Positions 17,203 through 28,500 are shown, counted from the stretch's first letter. The stretch is DNA of 64,000 bases from Rouxiella sp. S1S-2 (GCF_009208105.1 NZ_WFKL01000001.1:1116001-1180000); one strand, 5' to 3'. Notes: a model not told the origin generated them from the sequence alone. Translations and numbers: made by a program.

Positions 17203-18198
17203 ATGGAATTCCACCTCGACCGTAACTCTTCTATTCCGTTGGGCGCTCAACTGCGCGGAATGATTGAATATGCGATCACTTTTGGCGCACTAAAGCCCGG
17301 CGAACAGCTTCCGTCGGTCAGGGAAATGGCCGATTTAATCGGCGTGGCGCCAATGACTGTGGCTCAGGTTTATCGCGAATTGAAAGCGGCCGAACTGGTT
17401 TATAGCAAACCGGGAGCCGGTACGTTTATTGCGGATGCGTCTTCGTTATTAGGTTCGTCGAGCCAGAATCTCGATGAGCTGCATCGCCATCTGGATGCTC
17501 TGATTAATTGTGGCATGCTGATGGGGTTTAGCGCCTCAGATTTGGGTGCGCTGGTCAGTAATCGATTCAGTGAAAGACAGCGTCAGCTCAAAAAGAAAAC
17601 CGTGTTTTTGATCGGTAATTTTATCGACGCCGCGCGCGACTATGCGCAGTGTATCAGTGAAACACTGGGTGAAATCGCACAGGTTGAAGCGACTACCATT
17701 ACAGAATTAAAAAACGATGAGCTACTGCTTCAACGCGCTGGCGACGCCGACCTGTTGCTGACCTTCGCCCATCGCCGGCGCGAAGTCAGCGTGCTTTTGC
17801 CCGGACTGCCGCTGCTGAACATCAGCTTTATTCCTTCTGAAACCACCCGCCGCTCTCTGGCCTCGCTCGAGCCGCTGACCCGCACGCTGGTGGTGTCTAT
17901 TTTTCCAGAGTTTACGTCGTTGATGACCCGCGGCGTAGAGCGTTTTGCACCTCATGTCACCCAGGTCATCGTGGTCCACCGCGATGATCCTCAGCTGTCA
18001 GAGCTTATAAAAGAGACCGATGCACTGGTGTATGCCACCGGCGCTCAGGATCTCACCTCTCAGCTGAGTGAAGGGCAGCAATCCTTTGAATACAGGCACG
18101 TTCCTGATGCAGGCGAGATCCAGCGAGTTGTGGTTCCGCTACTGCAGCAGGGCATTCTACAAGCGTCCAACACCGGGGACCGCAATGAAAATCAGTGA
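17203..18198 (+). CDS. GntR-family transcriptional regulator with a large C-terminal domain
   Basis: A 331-aa regulator. Residues about 5-80 are a GntR winged helix (IPLGAQLRGMIEYAITFGAL, then SVREMADLIGVAPMTVAQVY), like the YtrA/MocR N-terminus. The C-terminal part of some 230 aa is not an aminotransferase, FCD or UTRA domain that I recognise; its alternating strands and helices (FLIGNF, LVVSIFPE, QVIVVHRDDP, ALVYATGAQ) look like a periplasmic-binding-protein or receiver-like fold. The start at ATG 17203 has AAGGCAGG upstream. It overlaps the creatininase-family gene by 14 nt. Confidence 0.8.
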   Translation: MEFHLDRNSSIPLGAQLRGMIEYAITFGALKPGEQLPSVREMADLIGVAPMTVAQVYRELKAAELVYSKPGAGTFIADASSLLGSSSQNLDELHRHLDALINCGMLMGFSASDLGALVSNRFSERQRQLKKKTVFLIGNFIDAARDYAQCISETLGEIAQVEATTITELKNDELLLQRAGDADLLLTFAHRRREVSVLLPGLPLLNISFIPSETTRRSLASLEPLTRTLVVSIFPEFTSLMTRGVERFAPHVTQVIVVHRDDPQLSELIKETDALVYATGAQDLTSQLSEGQQSFEYRHVPDAGEIQRVVVPLLQQGILQASNTGDRNENQ

Positions 18199-18880
18199 GA
18201 TGAACTGGCAACAGTTAGAAAGCTATCTTGCCACCGACGACAGGGTTATTGTGCCGCTTGGCAGTACCGAGCAGCACGCCTACCTCAGCCTTTCGGTGGA
18301 TTCGATTTTGGCAGAGAAGGTCGCAACAGAGTCCGCAGAGCCTTTCGGTATTCCCGTTTTTCCGGTCATGCCTTTCGGAATGACGCCCGCGTTTAGCGAC
18401 TATCCCGGCACCATCAGTCTGAGTATGCAAACCTATATTGGCTTAATCTACGACATTCTTAACAATCTGAAACGACAGGGTTTTCGTCGTATTTTGTTTG
18501 TAAACGGTCACGGTGGAAATTCACCGGCGCAGAACATTATCGGCGAATGGATGGTCAATAATCCGGGTATCACGGTGCAACTGCACAACTGGTGGAATGC
18601 ACCGAAAACCTGGGAAAAAGTCGCTTCTATCGACCCCGTTGCCTCACATGCTTCGTGGATGGAAAACTTCCCCTGGACGCGTTTGCCGGGCGTAGCCATG
18701 CCAGAAGAACGTAAACCGATGCTCGATTTGGTGGCGCTACGCAAACTTGACCCCACGCAGGCGCGGGCCTATCTCGGTGACGGCAACTACGGCGGTTTTT
18801 ATCAGCGTGCCGACGACGAGATGCTGGCTATTTGGCAAACCGCAGTGGCTGAAATTCGCGACGTTATCAGCGCGCTTTAA
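18185..18880 (+). CDS. Creatininase-family amidohydrolase
   Basis: A 231-aa metal-dependent amidohydrolase. Metal ligands expected for the family are visible: GSTEQH (E29, H31), D39 and VNGHGGN (H109). Family reactions include creatinine ring opening and formamide hydrolysis in riboflavin-type pathways, so a cyclic amide or formamide is a reasonable substrate class. The usual GxHxPxxTD run is altered here to HAYLSLSVDS. I chose ATG 18185, overlapping the regulator's end; ATG 18200 is an alternative. It is followed by two oxidoreductases in the same operon. Confidence 0.75.
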   Translation: MKISEMNWQQLESYLATDDRVIVPLGSTEQHAYLSLSVDSILAEKVATESAEPFGIPVFPVMPFGMTPAFSDYPGTISLSMQTYIGLIYDILNNLKRQGFRRILFVNGHGGNSPAQNIIGEWMVNNPGITVQLHNWWNAPKTWEKVASIDPVASHASWMENFPWTRLPGVAMPEERKPMLDLVALRKLDPTQARAYLGDGNYGGFYQRADDEMLAIWQTAVAEIRDVISAL

Positions 18881-18918
18881 GCTCACCGATTTTGGCTGTT
18901 AATGTGGAGGAAGAACCG

Positions 18919-19992
18919 ATGTCGATAGCCACTTTGTTTGAAGAAGAGCCCTTTCCCAATGAGCCACAGGCGCTATCCCCAATTGTGGTATGGGGCGCGG
19001 GCGCGATTGGCGGCGCGATAGGCGCATCCTTTATTGAAGCCGGTCAGCCGGTGATATTTGTGGATAACGTCGCCGAGCACGTGGCGGCAATGAATTTGCA
19101 CGGCCTGCGCATCACCGGGCCATTGGGTGATAAAACCGTTCCGGCGCAGGCTTTCATGCCAGAAGATCTCGACGGTAATTATCAATGTGTACTTTTGGCG
19201 GTTAAGTCTCACCACACGGCGGCGGCGATTAAACAAATAGCGCCACTGCTTGCCCCGCATGGCTATGTAGTATCGATGCAAAACGGGCTAAATGAGCATG
19301 TTATTGCCGAAGTAATAGGTGCAGAACGGACGGTGGGTGCCTTTCTGAATTTTGGTGCCGACTTTATCGAACCGGGCGTTATCCACCACGGCGGACGAGG
19401 TGCGGTGGTTATCGGTGAGCTCGATGCCATTACGCGGCCGCGCACCGAGGCGTTGTATACCCTGCTGCTGCATTTTGATCCCGCGGCCGTGCTCACGCCC
19501 AACATCTGGGGATTCCTGTGGGCGAAAATGATTTATGGTGCGCTGCTTTTTGCCACTGCCTTGACCGATGACAGCATTGCCGATGTGCTGGCGATGCCGC
19601 GATTTCGTCCGTTGTTGACTTCGCTAGCACGCGAAATTGGTGCGGTTGCCCACGCGCAGGGTATTGAGCTGCAAGGCTTTGACGGCTTTGATCCCTCGGC
19701 ATTTTTACCCGATGCCAGTGCTGAACATACGCAGCAGTCCTTTGACGATATGGTGGCGCACAACCGTCGTTCGGCGAAGTCTCACTCAGGTATTTGGCGC
19801 GATTTGGCTGTACGCAAACGCCAAACCGAAGTCGATGCGCAGATTGCCCCGGCCATTGATATCGGCATCGGCTTTGATCTGACGATGCCACTCACCACGC
19901 GACTGGTTGAGCTTATACACCTGATTGAATGCGGTGAACTGCCGCAATCGTTAGACACGCTGGCACTGCTTGAACACTCTTATACTGTTTGA
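18919..19992 (+). CDS. Ketopantoate reductase (ApbA/PanE) family oxidoreductase
   Basis: A 357-aa NAD(P)-dependent reductase with the Rossmann motif VVWGAGAIGG near residue 25 after an unusual 20-residue N-terminal extension, the LAVKSHHT and MQNGLNE motifs, and a C-terminal helical domain. The segment FLWAKMIYGALLFA has the catalytic lysine, but the conserved asparagine of true ketopantoate reductases is glycine or alanine here. It is therefore unlikely to be PanE and probably reduces another 2-oxo acid. GGAGGA sets the start at 18919. Confidence 0.75.
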   Translation: MSIATLFEEEPFPNEPQALSPIVVWGAGAIGGAIGASFIEAGQPVIFVDNVAEHVAAMNLHGLRITGPLGDKTVPAQAFMPEDLDGNYQCVLLAVKSHHTAAAIKQIAPLLAPHGYVVSMQNGLNEHVIAEVIGAERTVGAFLNFGADFIEPGVIHHGGRGAVVIGELDAITRPRTEALYTLLLHFDPAAVLTPNIWGFLWAKMIYGALLFATALTDDSIADVLAMPRFRPLLTSLAREIGAVAHAQGIELQGFDGFDPSAFLPDASAEHTQQSFDDMVAHNRRSAKSHSGIWRDLAVRKRQTEVDAQIAPAIDIGIGFDLTMPLTTRLVELIHLIECGELPQSLDTLALLEHSYTV

Positions 19993-20015
19993 ACACCCTG
20001 ACGCGGAAACCTCCC

Positions 20016-20780
20016 ATGCAAAACCCTTTTGATTTCTCCCAACGCACTGTGCTGGTAACCGGTGCTGCGCAAGGATTTGGTCGTGCAATTTGTCTGGCTT
20101 TTTCACAGCGCGGTGCACAGGTTGTTGCCTGTGATATTCAAAAAGATCGGGTTGATGAGACGGCGGCGCTGTGTGGCGAGCGCTGCATAGCGCTGGAGTC
20201 TGACATCAGTTCTCCCGAGGCGGTGAACGCGCTGTTTGCTTCTCTGGCGGCGCGCGGATTAAGCGTGGATACCTTGGTCAATAATGCCGGTGGCGTGGTC
20301 GGCCAAAAGGGCCAGCCGCTGGAGGATGTGACTTTTGAGCAGTGGCAGGCGATTGTTGCCGTTAATCTCAACGGCGCATTCCTGATGTCTCAGGCGGCCG
20401 TCGGTGCGATGAAGCAGCAAAAGTTTGGTCGTATCATTAACATCTCCAGCGGGGCAGGGTTGGGCGTAAGTTTGACCGGTATTCAGGCGTATGCCAGCGC
20501 CAAGGCTGGGCAGATTGGCCTGACGCGCCAACTGGCGCACGAGCTTGGCCCGTGGAATATTACGGTGAATAACGTGGCGCCCGGTTTCGTACGCAGTAAT
20601 CCTTCAACGGAAAAACAGTGGGAAGCGATGGGCAGCGAAGGCCAAAAACGCCACATTGACAATGTGGCCATGAAGCGTCTCGGTGCAGCGGAAGACATTG
20701 CTCACGCTGTGCTTTACTTCGCCTCCGACTGGGCCAACTGGGTAACGGGCCAAGTGCTAAGCGTGGACGGCGGTAAATAA
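20016..20780 (+). CDS. Short-chain dehydrogenase/reductase (SDR)
   Basis: A 254-aa classical SDR with TGAAQGFG cofactor binding (residues 15-22), NNAGG, the catalytic serine in NISSGAG, YASAK carrying Tyr and Lys, and the ending VTGQVLSVDGGK. The acidic residue in VACDIQK after the second strand suggests NAD(H) preference. The ATG at 20016 follows the upstream gene by 23 nt. It is the last gene of the GntR-led operon and probably oxidises a hydroxyl group in the same pathway. Confidence 0.83.
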   Translation: MQNPFDFSQRTVLVTGAAQGFGRAICLAFSQRGAQVVACDIQKDRVDETAALCGERCIALESDISSPEAVNALFASLAARGLSVDTLVNNAGGVVGQKGQPLEDVTFEQWQAIVAVNLNGAFLMSQAAVGAMKQQKFGRIINISSGAGLGVSLTGIQAYASAKAGQIGLTRQLAHELGPWNITVNNVAPGFVRSNPSTEKQWEAMGSEGQKRHIDNVAMKRLGAAEDIAHAVLYFASDWANWVTGQVLSVDGGK

Positions 20781-20788
20781 TACTCTCC

Positions 20789-20815
20789 AGGCTCTGAATT
20801 TTCAGGGCCTTAATT
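20789..20815 (+). terminator. Weak terminator-like hairpin after the SDR gene
   Basis: AGGCTCTGA and TCAGGGCCT can pair over 9 bp with one G-U pair, 9 nt after the SDR stop; the following TAATTTAT tract is only partly U-rich. Likely 3' end of the GntR operon. Confidence 0.45.
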
Positions 20816-21035
20816 TATACTTCTCCTGATATTGCCTCGATAAACCCTAAAATTCCTGCATTTATGTTCTTATGTAAATAGTGGGCATTTATGAATTATT
20901 TGTACATACTTGCTTACTGAATCTTTACGTTGTCCTAAAAACAGTCTACCTGTAAATTCTGGATAATGGACCTATCTGGTTGAACGACCTCTTTCAGCTG
21001 TTTCTTCCCATCACTCGTGCGAACTAAAGAAATTT

Positions 21036-22334
21036 ATGCTGCCAACTGCCTCATCTCGTTCTAAAAACCGCAAAACGTTGTGGTTAATTCTTACTGTTAT
21101 CGTACTGGCGATAGCGGCCTGGTTTTTCTTTTTTCACAAGAGTGCGCCAACAGGCGGTGCACCCGCGGGTAACGAGCGTCACCGCGGCGGCATGCGTGGC
21201 GGAATGAGAGGGGGAATGCCCGGTGCAGGCGGTGCTACGCCGGTTCAGGCGGGGAGGGTAGAACAGGCCAACGTGCCGGTTTATCTGCGCGCACTGGGAA
21301 CGGTGGTTCCTAATGCATCGGTTACGGTCACCAGCCGCGTTGACGGTCAACTGATGAAGGTCTTTTTCACCGAAGGTCAGAAAGTCGAAGCAGGTCAGTT
21401 GCTGGCGCAGATTGACCCGCGCAGCTATCAGGCAACGCTTGAACAGTATCAGGGAGATTTGGCGCAGAATCAGGCGCTGGAAAAAAGTGCCCAACTGACG
21501 TTGGCCCGCTACCGCAAACTTTATGCGCAGGACTCGCTGGCGCGTCAGGACCTTGAAAGCCAAATTGCAACCGCCGGTCAGTATAGCGGCGCGGTGAAGG
21601 CCGATCAGGCGCAAATTGATGCTGCCAAGTTGAACCTGCAGTTTGCACGTATTACGGCGCCAATCAGCGGTCACGTTGGCCTGCGTCTGGTGGACCCGGG
21701 CAATATGGTGTCGAGCAGTTCAACCACCGGCATTGTTACCATTACCCAAACTCAGCCGATTGCCGTTACCTTCAGCGTGCCGCAAAGCAATCTGCAAACT
21801 ATCCTTAAAGCACTGCGCAGCGGGCAAACCATGCCTACTACCGCCTTTGACCAAAACGGTGACAAGGTACTGGCGCAGGGTAAACTGCAGTTTATGAGCA
21901 ACGAAATCGACACCACCACCGGCAGCGTCAAGCTCAAAGCGGTGTTTGATAACAGTGATGACGCGCTGTATCCGAATCAGTTTGTAAATGCGCGATTGCA
22001 GGTCGGCCTGCTTGAAAACGCGACCGTTATCCCCTCTGCCGCACTGCAACTCAGCTCCGACGGTGATTTCGTTTATGTTATTAAACAGGACGGCAGCGTT
22101 GTGCGCACGGCGGTAAAATCTGGACCGAACTTTGGCGATGACCAGGTTGCGGTGCTATCAGGCGTAACGCCGGGTGAACAGGTTGTGACTACCGGTATTG
22201 ATAGACTAAACGACGGCGTCAAGGTTCAGGTCGTGACGGCGGCCAGCGCGGCCGCTGCCGCTGCGGGGACGGAAAAAACGGATAAAACCGGTGTAGACAA
22301 AGCGACTACCGGCAAAGACAGCGGGCCTAAATGA
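21036..22334 (+). CDS. mdtA: Multidrug efflux RND periplasmic adaptor MdtA
   Basis: A 432-aa membrane fusion protein anchored by an N-terminal helix ([19 protein letters not shown]). It has the paired lipoyl/coiled-coil layout and reads close to E. coli MdtA ([50 protein letters not shown]). It links the MdtB/MdtC pumps to the outer membrane factor. The region just after the anchor holds three GGM repeats ([16 protein letters not shown]). It overlaps mdtB by 4 nt (ATGA). Confidence 0.92.
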   Translation: MLPTASSRSKNRKTLWLILTVIVLAIAAWFFFFHKSAPTGGAPAGNERHRGGMRGGMRGGMPGAGGATPVQAGRVEQANVPVYLRALGTVVPNASVTVTSRVDGQLMKVFFTEGQKVEAGQLLAQIDPRSYQATLEQYQGDLAQNQALEKSAQLTLARYRKLYAQDSLARQDLESQIATAGQYSGAVKADQAQIDAAKLNLQFARITAPISGHVGLRLVDPGNMVSSSSTTGIVTITQTQPIAVTFSVPQSNLQTILKALRSGQTMPTTAFDQNGDKVLAQGKLQFMSNEIDTTTGSVKLKAVFDNSDDALYPNQFVNARLQVGLLENATVIPSAALQLSSDGDFVYVIKQDGSVVRTAVKSGPNFGDDQVAVLSGVTPGEQVVTTGIDRLNDGVKVQVVTAASAAAAAAGTEKTDKTGVDKATTGKDSGPK

Positions 22335-25300
22335 ATCCATCACGCCTCTTTATCCAAAGGCCGGTCGCCACGGTCTTGCTGATGGTGGCGGTACTGTTGT
22401 CGGGTATTTTTGCCTACAACATGCTGTCAACGTCGGCGCTGCCGCAGGTTGATTATCCGACCATTCAGGTGACCACGCTCTATCCGGGCGCCAGCCCTGA
22501 CGTCATGGCCTCGGGGATTACCGCGCCGCTGGAGCGTCAGCTTGGGCAAATGCCCGGCCTCAGCCAGATGTATTCGACCAGCTCGACAGGTTCGTCGATT
22601 ATTACGCTGAAGTTTTCGCTGGAGCTTTCACTCGACGTGGCCGAGCAGGAAGTGCAAGCGGCAATCAACGCCGCGAACAGCCTGCTGCCCAGCGATTTAC
22701 CCAATCCACCGACCTATAAAAAGGTAAACCCTGCCGACAGCGCAGTGATCACGCTGGCGGTGACTTCCGACTCTCTGCCGCTGACCAAAGTGCAGGACTT
22801 GGTTAACACCCGCGTGGCGCTCAAGCTTTCACAAATATCGGGTGTGGGACTGGTTACGCTGGCCGGTGGGCATCAGCCTGCGGTTCGCGTGCAGGTTAAT
22901 CCGCGTGCCTTGGCGGCGCATAATCTTACGCTTGAAGACATTAACACCCTGATTGGCAACAGTAATGTCAACGGTTCGAAAGGCGGATTCGACGGTAAAC
23001 ATCATTCAATTACTATTGACGCTAACGATCAACTGCGCACGGCAGAAGAGTACGGCAATCTGATTGTGACCTACAGCAACGGTGCGGCGCTGCGTTTGAA
23101 AGACATTGCCACGCTGAGCGAAGCCCCGGAAAACCAGTATCTTTCGGCCTGGGCTAACAATAAGCCGGCAATTATTATCAACGTTCAGCGTCAGCCGGGT
23201 GCTAACGTGATTTCAGTGGTTGATGCTATCAAGACGCAACTGCCAAAATTGCAGTCCGCGTTGCCGGACTCCATCAAAGTTACTGTGCTTTCTGACCGTA
23301 CCCAGACCATTCGCGCGTCTATAAGCGACGTGCAGTTTGAACTGCTGCTGTCAATTGCACTGGTCGTCATGGTCACTTTCCTTTTCCTGCGCAACATGGC
23401 GGCGACGCTTATCCCTAGCGTGGCGGTTCCGCTTTCGCTGGTTGGCACCTTTGGCGTGATGTACTTGTGCGGTTTCAGTCTCAATAACCTGTCGCTGATG
23501 GCGCTGACCATTGCTACCGGCTTTGTTATTGATGACGCCATCGTGGTGGTTGAGAACATTTCGCGTCGGCTCGAAGAGGGCGAAACGCCGATGCAGGCGG
23601 CGCTGAACGGATCCAAACAGATTGCCTTCACCATTATCTCGTTAACCTTCTCGCTGATCGCGGTGCTTATTCCGCTGCTGTTTATGGGCGATGTGGTGGG
23701 ACGCCTGTTCCGCGAGTTTGCGATTACGCTGGCGGTGTCGATTATTGTGTCGATGCTGGTGTCATTAACCCTGACACCGATGCTGTGCGCCTATCTTCTG
23801 CGCCATATTCCTGAAGAAAAGCAGAGCCGTTTCTACCGCAAGGGCGGGCAGGTATTTGACAAGCTGATTGCCGGTTATGACCGCATGCTCACCGTGGTGC
23901 TCAATCACCAACGGTTGACGCTGCTGGTCGCACTCGCCACGCTGGTGTTTACCGCACTGCTGTATTTAATTGTTCCCAAAGGCTTTTTCCCGTCGCAGGA
24001 TACCGGGATGATTCAAGGGATCACTGTGGCCTCGCAGGATGTTTCATTTAGTGAAATGGGGCGCAGGCAGCAGGCACTGGCAGAAATAATCCTAAAAGAC
24101 AAAGACGTAGAGAGCGTCGCATCGACCATTGGTGTGGACGGTAATAACACCAGCCTTAACAGCGGCCGTCTGCAGATTAGCCTCAAGGCGATTAGCCTGC
24201 GAGACGACCGTGCGCCCGCGGTTATTGCGCGTTTGAAACAGGAAACGGCCTCCGTCCCTGGCATTGAACTTTATCTTCAGGCTTCGCAAGATTTGACCGT
24301 CGACGATCAGGTTACACCGAGTCAGTATCAATTTACGCTTGATGACACCGACAGCTCGAATCTGGTGAGCTGGACGCCAAAACTGCTCGATAAGCTGCGT
24401 GCGGAACCGGAGTTTAATAGCGTGGTCAGCAACCTGCAGCAGCAGGGGCAGGTGGCCTACGTCGAGCTTAACCGCGACGCGGCGGCGCGCTATGGCATTA
24501 CTGCGTCCGACGTAGATACGGCGTTGTATAACGCCTTCGGACAGCGACTGGTATCCACTATCTTTACCCAGTCAAACCAGTATCGTGTGGTGCTGGAAGT
24601 GGCCCCGCAGTATCAGCAATCACCCGAGTCATTTGATGATGTTTATCTGGCGGCCAGCAATGGCAGCAGTTCATCAAGCAGTAGCTCAACCACCAGCAGC
24701 AGTTCGAGCAGCAGCTCAAGCAGTACGACAGGCAGCACGACGACCAGTACCGACAGCAACAGTGCTTCCGGCAGCTCAACGACGTCCAGCAGCTCGGGCA
24801 CTAACTCGACGGGAATGGTCAAATTGACCTCGATTGCCAGCATTCACATGCGCACCGGTGCACTGTTGCAAGCGCGGTTAAATCAGCTTCCAGCGGTGAC
24901 GGTGTCGTTTAACCTTAACGAGGGTTATTCGATTGAGCAGGCGCAGGAAGTGATTAAGAAAACCCGTGCGGAAATCGGCCTGCCGGACAGTATTACCCTG
25001 CGTTATCAGGGGTCTGCTGCTTCATTTGAAAGCGCGACGGGCAATACGCTGTGGCTTATTTTGGCCGCGCTGCTGACCATGTACGTGGTGCTCGGCATTC
25101 TTTATGAAAGCTTTATTCATCCGGTAACCATTCTTTCAACGCTGCCTTCGGCCGCCGTGGGGGCGTTATTGTCTCTGCTGTTCAGCGGCACCGAGTTCAG
25201 CCTGATTGCGCTCATCGGCGTGATTTTGCTGATCGGTATTGTGAAAAAGAACGCCATCATGATGATCGACTTTGCGCTTGAGGCGGAGCAAAAGCAGCAT

Positions 25301-25573
25301 ATGTCGCCGCGTGATGCGATTCATCAGGCCTGTTTACTGCGCTTTAGGCCGATTTTGATGACCACCATGGCCGCGTTAATCGGCGCACTGCCGTTGATGC
25401 TGGCCAGCGGAAGCGGAGCAGAACTGCGCCAGCCGCTGGGTCTGGTTATCGTCGGCGGGCTTATCTTCAGCCAGGTGCTGACGCTGTTCTCCACGCCGGT
25501 TATTTATCTGATGTTTGACCGACTGGCGACGCGCTGGCGTCCGGCCCGCCGTAAAGTACAGGAACAGGAATGA
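22331..25573 (+). CDS. mdtB: Multidrug efflux RND transporter MdtB, with Ser/Thr-rich insertion
   Basis: An inner membrane proton/drug antiporter of 1080 aa with the RND fold: twelve helices, two large periplasmic loops and the proton-relay aspartates in [13 protein letters not shown]. It works in a heterotrimer with MdtC. It is about 40 aa longer than E. coli MdtB because residues 779-827 are a Ser/Thr-rich low-complexity block, placed between VYLAASNG and MVKLTSIAS, where relatives have a short hairpin turn. The flanking sequence is undamaged, so the insertion should sit as a disordered loop on the periplasmic porter domain. Start and stop overlap mdtA and mdtC by 4 nt each. Confidence 0.93.
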   Translation: MNPSRLFIQRPVATVLLMVAVLLSGIFAYNMLSTSALPQVDYPTIQVTTLYPGASPDVMASGITAPLERQLGQMPGLSQMYSTSSTGSSIITLKFSLELSLDVAEQEVQAAINAANSLLPSDLPNPPTYKKVNPADSAVITLAVTSDSLPLTKVQDLVNTRVALKLSQISGVGLVTLAGGHQPAVRVQVNPRALAAHNLTLEDINTLIGNSNVNGSKGGFDGKHHSITIDANDQLRTAEEYGNLIVTYSNGAALRLKDIATLSEAPENQYLSAWANNKPAIIINVQRQPGANVISVVDAIKTQLPKLQSALPDSIKVTVLSDRTQTIRASISDVQFELLLSIALVVMVTFLFLRNMAATLIPSVAVPLSLVGTFGVMYLCGFSLNNLSLMALTIATGFVIDDAIVVVENISRRLEEGETPMQAALNGSKQIAFTIISLTFSLIAVLIPLLFMGDVVGRLFREFAITLAVSIIVSMLVSLTLTPMLCAYLLRHIPEEKQSRFYRKGGQVFDKLIAGYDRMLTVVLNHQRLTLLVALATLVFTALLYLIVPKGFFPSQDTGMIQGITVASQDVSFSEMGRRQQALAEIILKDKDVESVASTIGVDGNNTSLNSGRLQISLKAISLRDDRAPAVIARLKQETASVPGIELYLQASQDLTVDDQVTPSQYQFTLDDTDSSNLVSWTPKLLDKLRAEPEFNSVVSNLQQQGQVAYVELNRDAAARYGITASDVDTALYNAFGQRLVSTIFTQSNQYRVVLEVAPQYQQSPESFDDVYLAASNGSSSSSSSSTTSSSSSSSSSSTTGSTTTSTDSNSASGSSTTSSSSGTNSTGMVKLTSIASIHMRTGALLQARLNQLPAVTVSFNLNEGYSIEQAQEVIKKTRAEIGLPDSITLRYQGSAASFESATGNTLWLILAALLTMYVVLGILYESFIHPVTILSTLPSAAVGALLSLLFSGTEFSLIALIGVILLIGIVKKNAIMMIDFALEAEQKQHMSPRDAIHQACLLRFRPILMTTMAALIGALPLMLASGSGAELRQPLGLVIVGGLIFSQVLTLFSTPVIYLMFDRLATRWRPARRKVQEQE
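24665..24811 (+). repeat. Ser/Thr codon low-complexity tract inside mdtB
   Basis: These 147 nt encode 49 residues, mostly serine and threonine with a few Gly, Asn, Asp and Ala. It is built of mixed AGC/AGT/TCA/TCG/TCC serine and ACC/ACG threonine codons rather than one codon, so it is not a simple triplet expansion today; codon shuffling suggests some age or selection for the protein sequence. Confidence 0.85.
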
Positions 25574-28500
25574 ATATTTCCCGCTTCTTTATTTTTCGAC
25601 CGGTAGCCACGCTGCTGCTCACCTCGGCAATCGTGCTGCTGGGGTTGTTGGGCTATAACCTGCTGCCTGTGGCCCCTTTGCCACAGGTGGATTTCCCAAC
25701 CATTATGGTCAGCGCCAGCCTGCCGGGTGCCAGTCCCGAGACGATGGCCGCGACGGTGGCTACGCCGCTCGAAAGGGCGATGGGCAGCATTTCCGGGGTC
25801 AGTGAAATGACCTCCTCCAGCTCGCAAGGCTCGACGCGCATCGTTTTGCAGTTTGACCTGGACCGCGATATTAACGGTGCCGCACGCGATGTACAGGCGG
25901 CAATTAACGCCTCGCGTTCGCTGCTGCCGAGCAGCATGCCTTCACTGCCGACCTATCGCAAAGCCAACCCCGCCGATGCGCCGATTGTGATGCTGGCACT
26001 GACCTCGTCAACGCGCAGCAACGGCGAGCTTTATGACATTGCCTCCAGCCAACTGCAGCAAAAAATTGCTCAGGTTAACGGTGTGGGGCAGGTATCACTG
26101 ACCGGTAGCGCCTTGCCTGGCGTGCGTATTGACCTGCGCCCGCAGGCGATCAGTTCGTATGGTATCTCGCTCGATACTATTCGCACCGCGATAGCTAACA
26201 GCACCACCAATCTGCCTAAAGGGGTACTTCAGGGCAATGGACAGTCGTGGATGGTGGAGGGCAATGGCCAGCAAAGCACGGCGGCGCAGTATCGTAAGCT
26301 GATCGTGACTTATATAAACGGCAACGCCATTCGCCTTAGTGATATTGCTAACGTTTATGATTCGGTGGAGGACAAGTACAACGTCGGCTATTTCAACGGC
26401 ACGCCCTCGGTGATGATTGCGGTCACGCGTCAGGCCGGTGCCAACATGCTCACCACCATCAGTGCCATCAAAGATGCCTTACCGGAGATGGAAAAAGAGC
26501 TGCCGGGTGACGTGAAACTTAGCGTAGGTCTGGACCGCTCACCGACCGTGAAAGAGTCGTTGCGTGACACAGAAACTACGCTGCTCGAAGCCACTCTGCT
26601 GGTTATCGCCGTGGTGTTTGTGTTCCTGCGCAACGGCAGAGCGGTGTTAATACCGGCGCTCGCGCTGCCGGTTTCGCTGATCGGTACCTGTTCCATCATG
26701 TATCTGCTGGGCTACAGCCTCGATAACCTGTCGCTGATGGCGCTGATTATTGCCACCGGCTTTGTGGTCGATGACGCCATCGTGGTGCTGGAGAACATTA
26801 CCCGACATATCGAAGAGGGGCTAAGTCCGGTGAGGGCGGCAATTCGCGGGGCGGGCGAAGTTGGCTTTACCGTGCTGTCGATGACGCTGTCGCTTATCGC
26901 CGTGTTTATTCCGATTCTGCTGATGGGCAGCATCGTGGGCCGTTTGTTCCGTGAATTTGCGGTGACGCTGTCGATTTCGCTGTTGATTTCGATGCTGGTG
27001 TCCTTAACGCTGACGCCCATGCTGTGTGCCCGCTTCTTAAAACGCAAACCGCCGGTTGAAAAACGCCAGCCGCGTATTTATCGGCTTATCGAGCGCTGGC
27101 TCAATGGCCTGTTGCAGGCCTATTCCAACGGACTAAACTGGGTAATGCGGCATCAGCCGCTGACCATGGTGGTGTTAATGCTCACCGTGGTATTGAATTT
27201 TTATCTCTACACCGTGGTCGAGAAAGGCTTTTTCCCCGAGCAGGACACCGGCATGCTGATCGGCATGCTTCGTGCTGACCAAAACACCTCTTTCCAATCT
27301 ATTCAGCCGCAGATGATTAATTACGCCAAAATTATTCAGCATGACCCAGACGTCGCCACGGTGATGAGCTCGGCGGGCAGCGGCGGCTTTGGATCGCGTA
27401 ACACGGCGCTGTTCTTTATCCGCTTGAAAGACTTTGACCAGCGTAAATCTACGGCTAATCAGATTGCCAACCGCATCATGATGGAGACCGCCAAGCTGCC
27501 TGGCTCACAGCTGTTCCTGATGGCGGCGCAGGACTTGCGCATCGGTGGCCGCAGCGCCAACTCTGAGTATCAATTTAGCCTGCAGGCCGATGATTTGTCG
27601 CTGCTGCGTGAATGGGGCCCGAAGGTTAAAGCTGCCCTGAGTGCACTGCCGCAGCTGACCGGCGTTGATTCGGATTCTCAGACCGGCGGCCAAGAAGTGA
27701 TGCTCAATATCGACCGCGACAAAGCGACTCAGCTGGGCGTTAATGTCAAAACGATTGATGCAATGTTAAACAATGCCTTTGCCCAGCGGCAGGTAGCGAC
27801 TATTTACAAAACGCTTAACCAGTATCACGTGGTGATGTACCTGACGCCGGACTTTACCAGCGATCCTGACGTGCTTAATCAGATGTACGTGGTGACCAGT
27901 GAGGGTAATCAGGTGCCGCTTTCGGCCTTTACCACCTTTAGCAGCGCCAATGCACCGCTGTCCGTCGCGCATCAGGGGCAGTCTGCAACGACCACCATTG
28001 CCTTTAACCTGGCCGACGGCGTGTCTATCGAAGAAGGGCAGTCAGCGGTAAAAACCGCAATGGCTAAAATTGGTCTGCCGGACACTATTCAGTCCGGCTA
28101 TGCGGGCACGGCGCAGGCATTTCAGGCGTTGGCGCAGCAGATGCCGTGGCTGATTTTAGCGGCGTTGGCGGCGGTATATATCGTGCTGGGCATGCTGTAT
28201 GAGAGTTACATCCATCCGCTGACCATTCTTTCCACCCTGCCGTCGGCGGGGCTTGGTGCGTTGTTGCTGATGTTAATGACCAATACTCAGCTTACGGTGA
28301 TTGCGCTGATAGGCATTCTGTTGCTAATAGGCATTGTTAAGAAGAATGCCATTATGATGATCGACTTTGCGCTTGATGCGGAACGCAGGCTGGGGCTTTC
28401 GCCGCAGCAGGCCATTGTGCAGGCCTGCCTGATGCGATTCCGCCCGATTATGATGACCACGCTGGCCGCATTTTTCGGTGCCTTGCCTTTGGCGCTGGGC

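Noticed and set aside
18919..19992. panE (ketopantoate reductase for pantothenate synthesis)
   Set aside because: The N-terminal extension, missing conserved Asn in the active-site segment and the operon context argue for another 2-oxo acid reductase.
20956..20971. BaeR-like box before mdtA
   Set aside because: TTCTGGATAATGGAC matches the BaeR motif only partly, and no baeSR genes follow the operon; a chance match is as likely.
24564..24843. Leu/Cys-rich minus-strand open frames opposite the Ser/Thr tract
   Set aside because: They are antisense reflections of the serine codons in mdtB and have no start signals.
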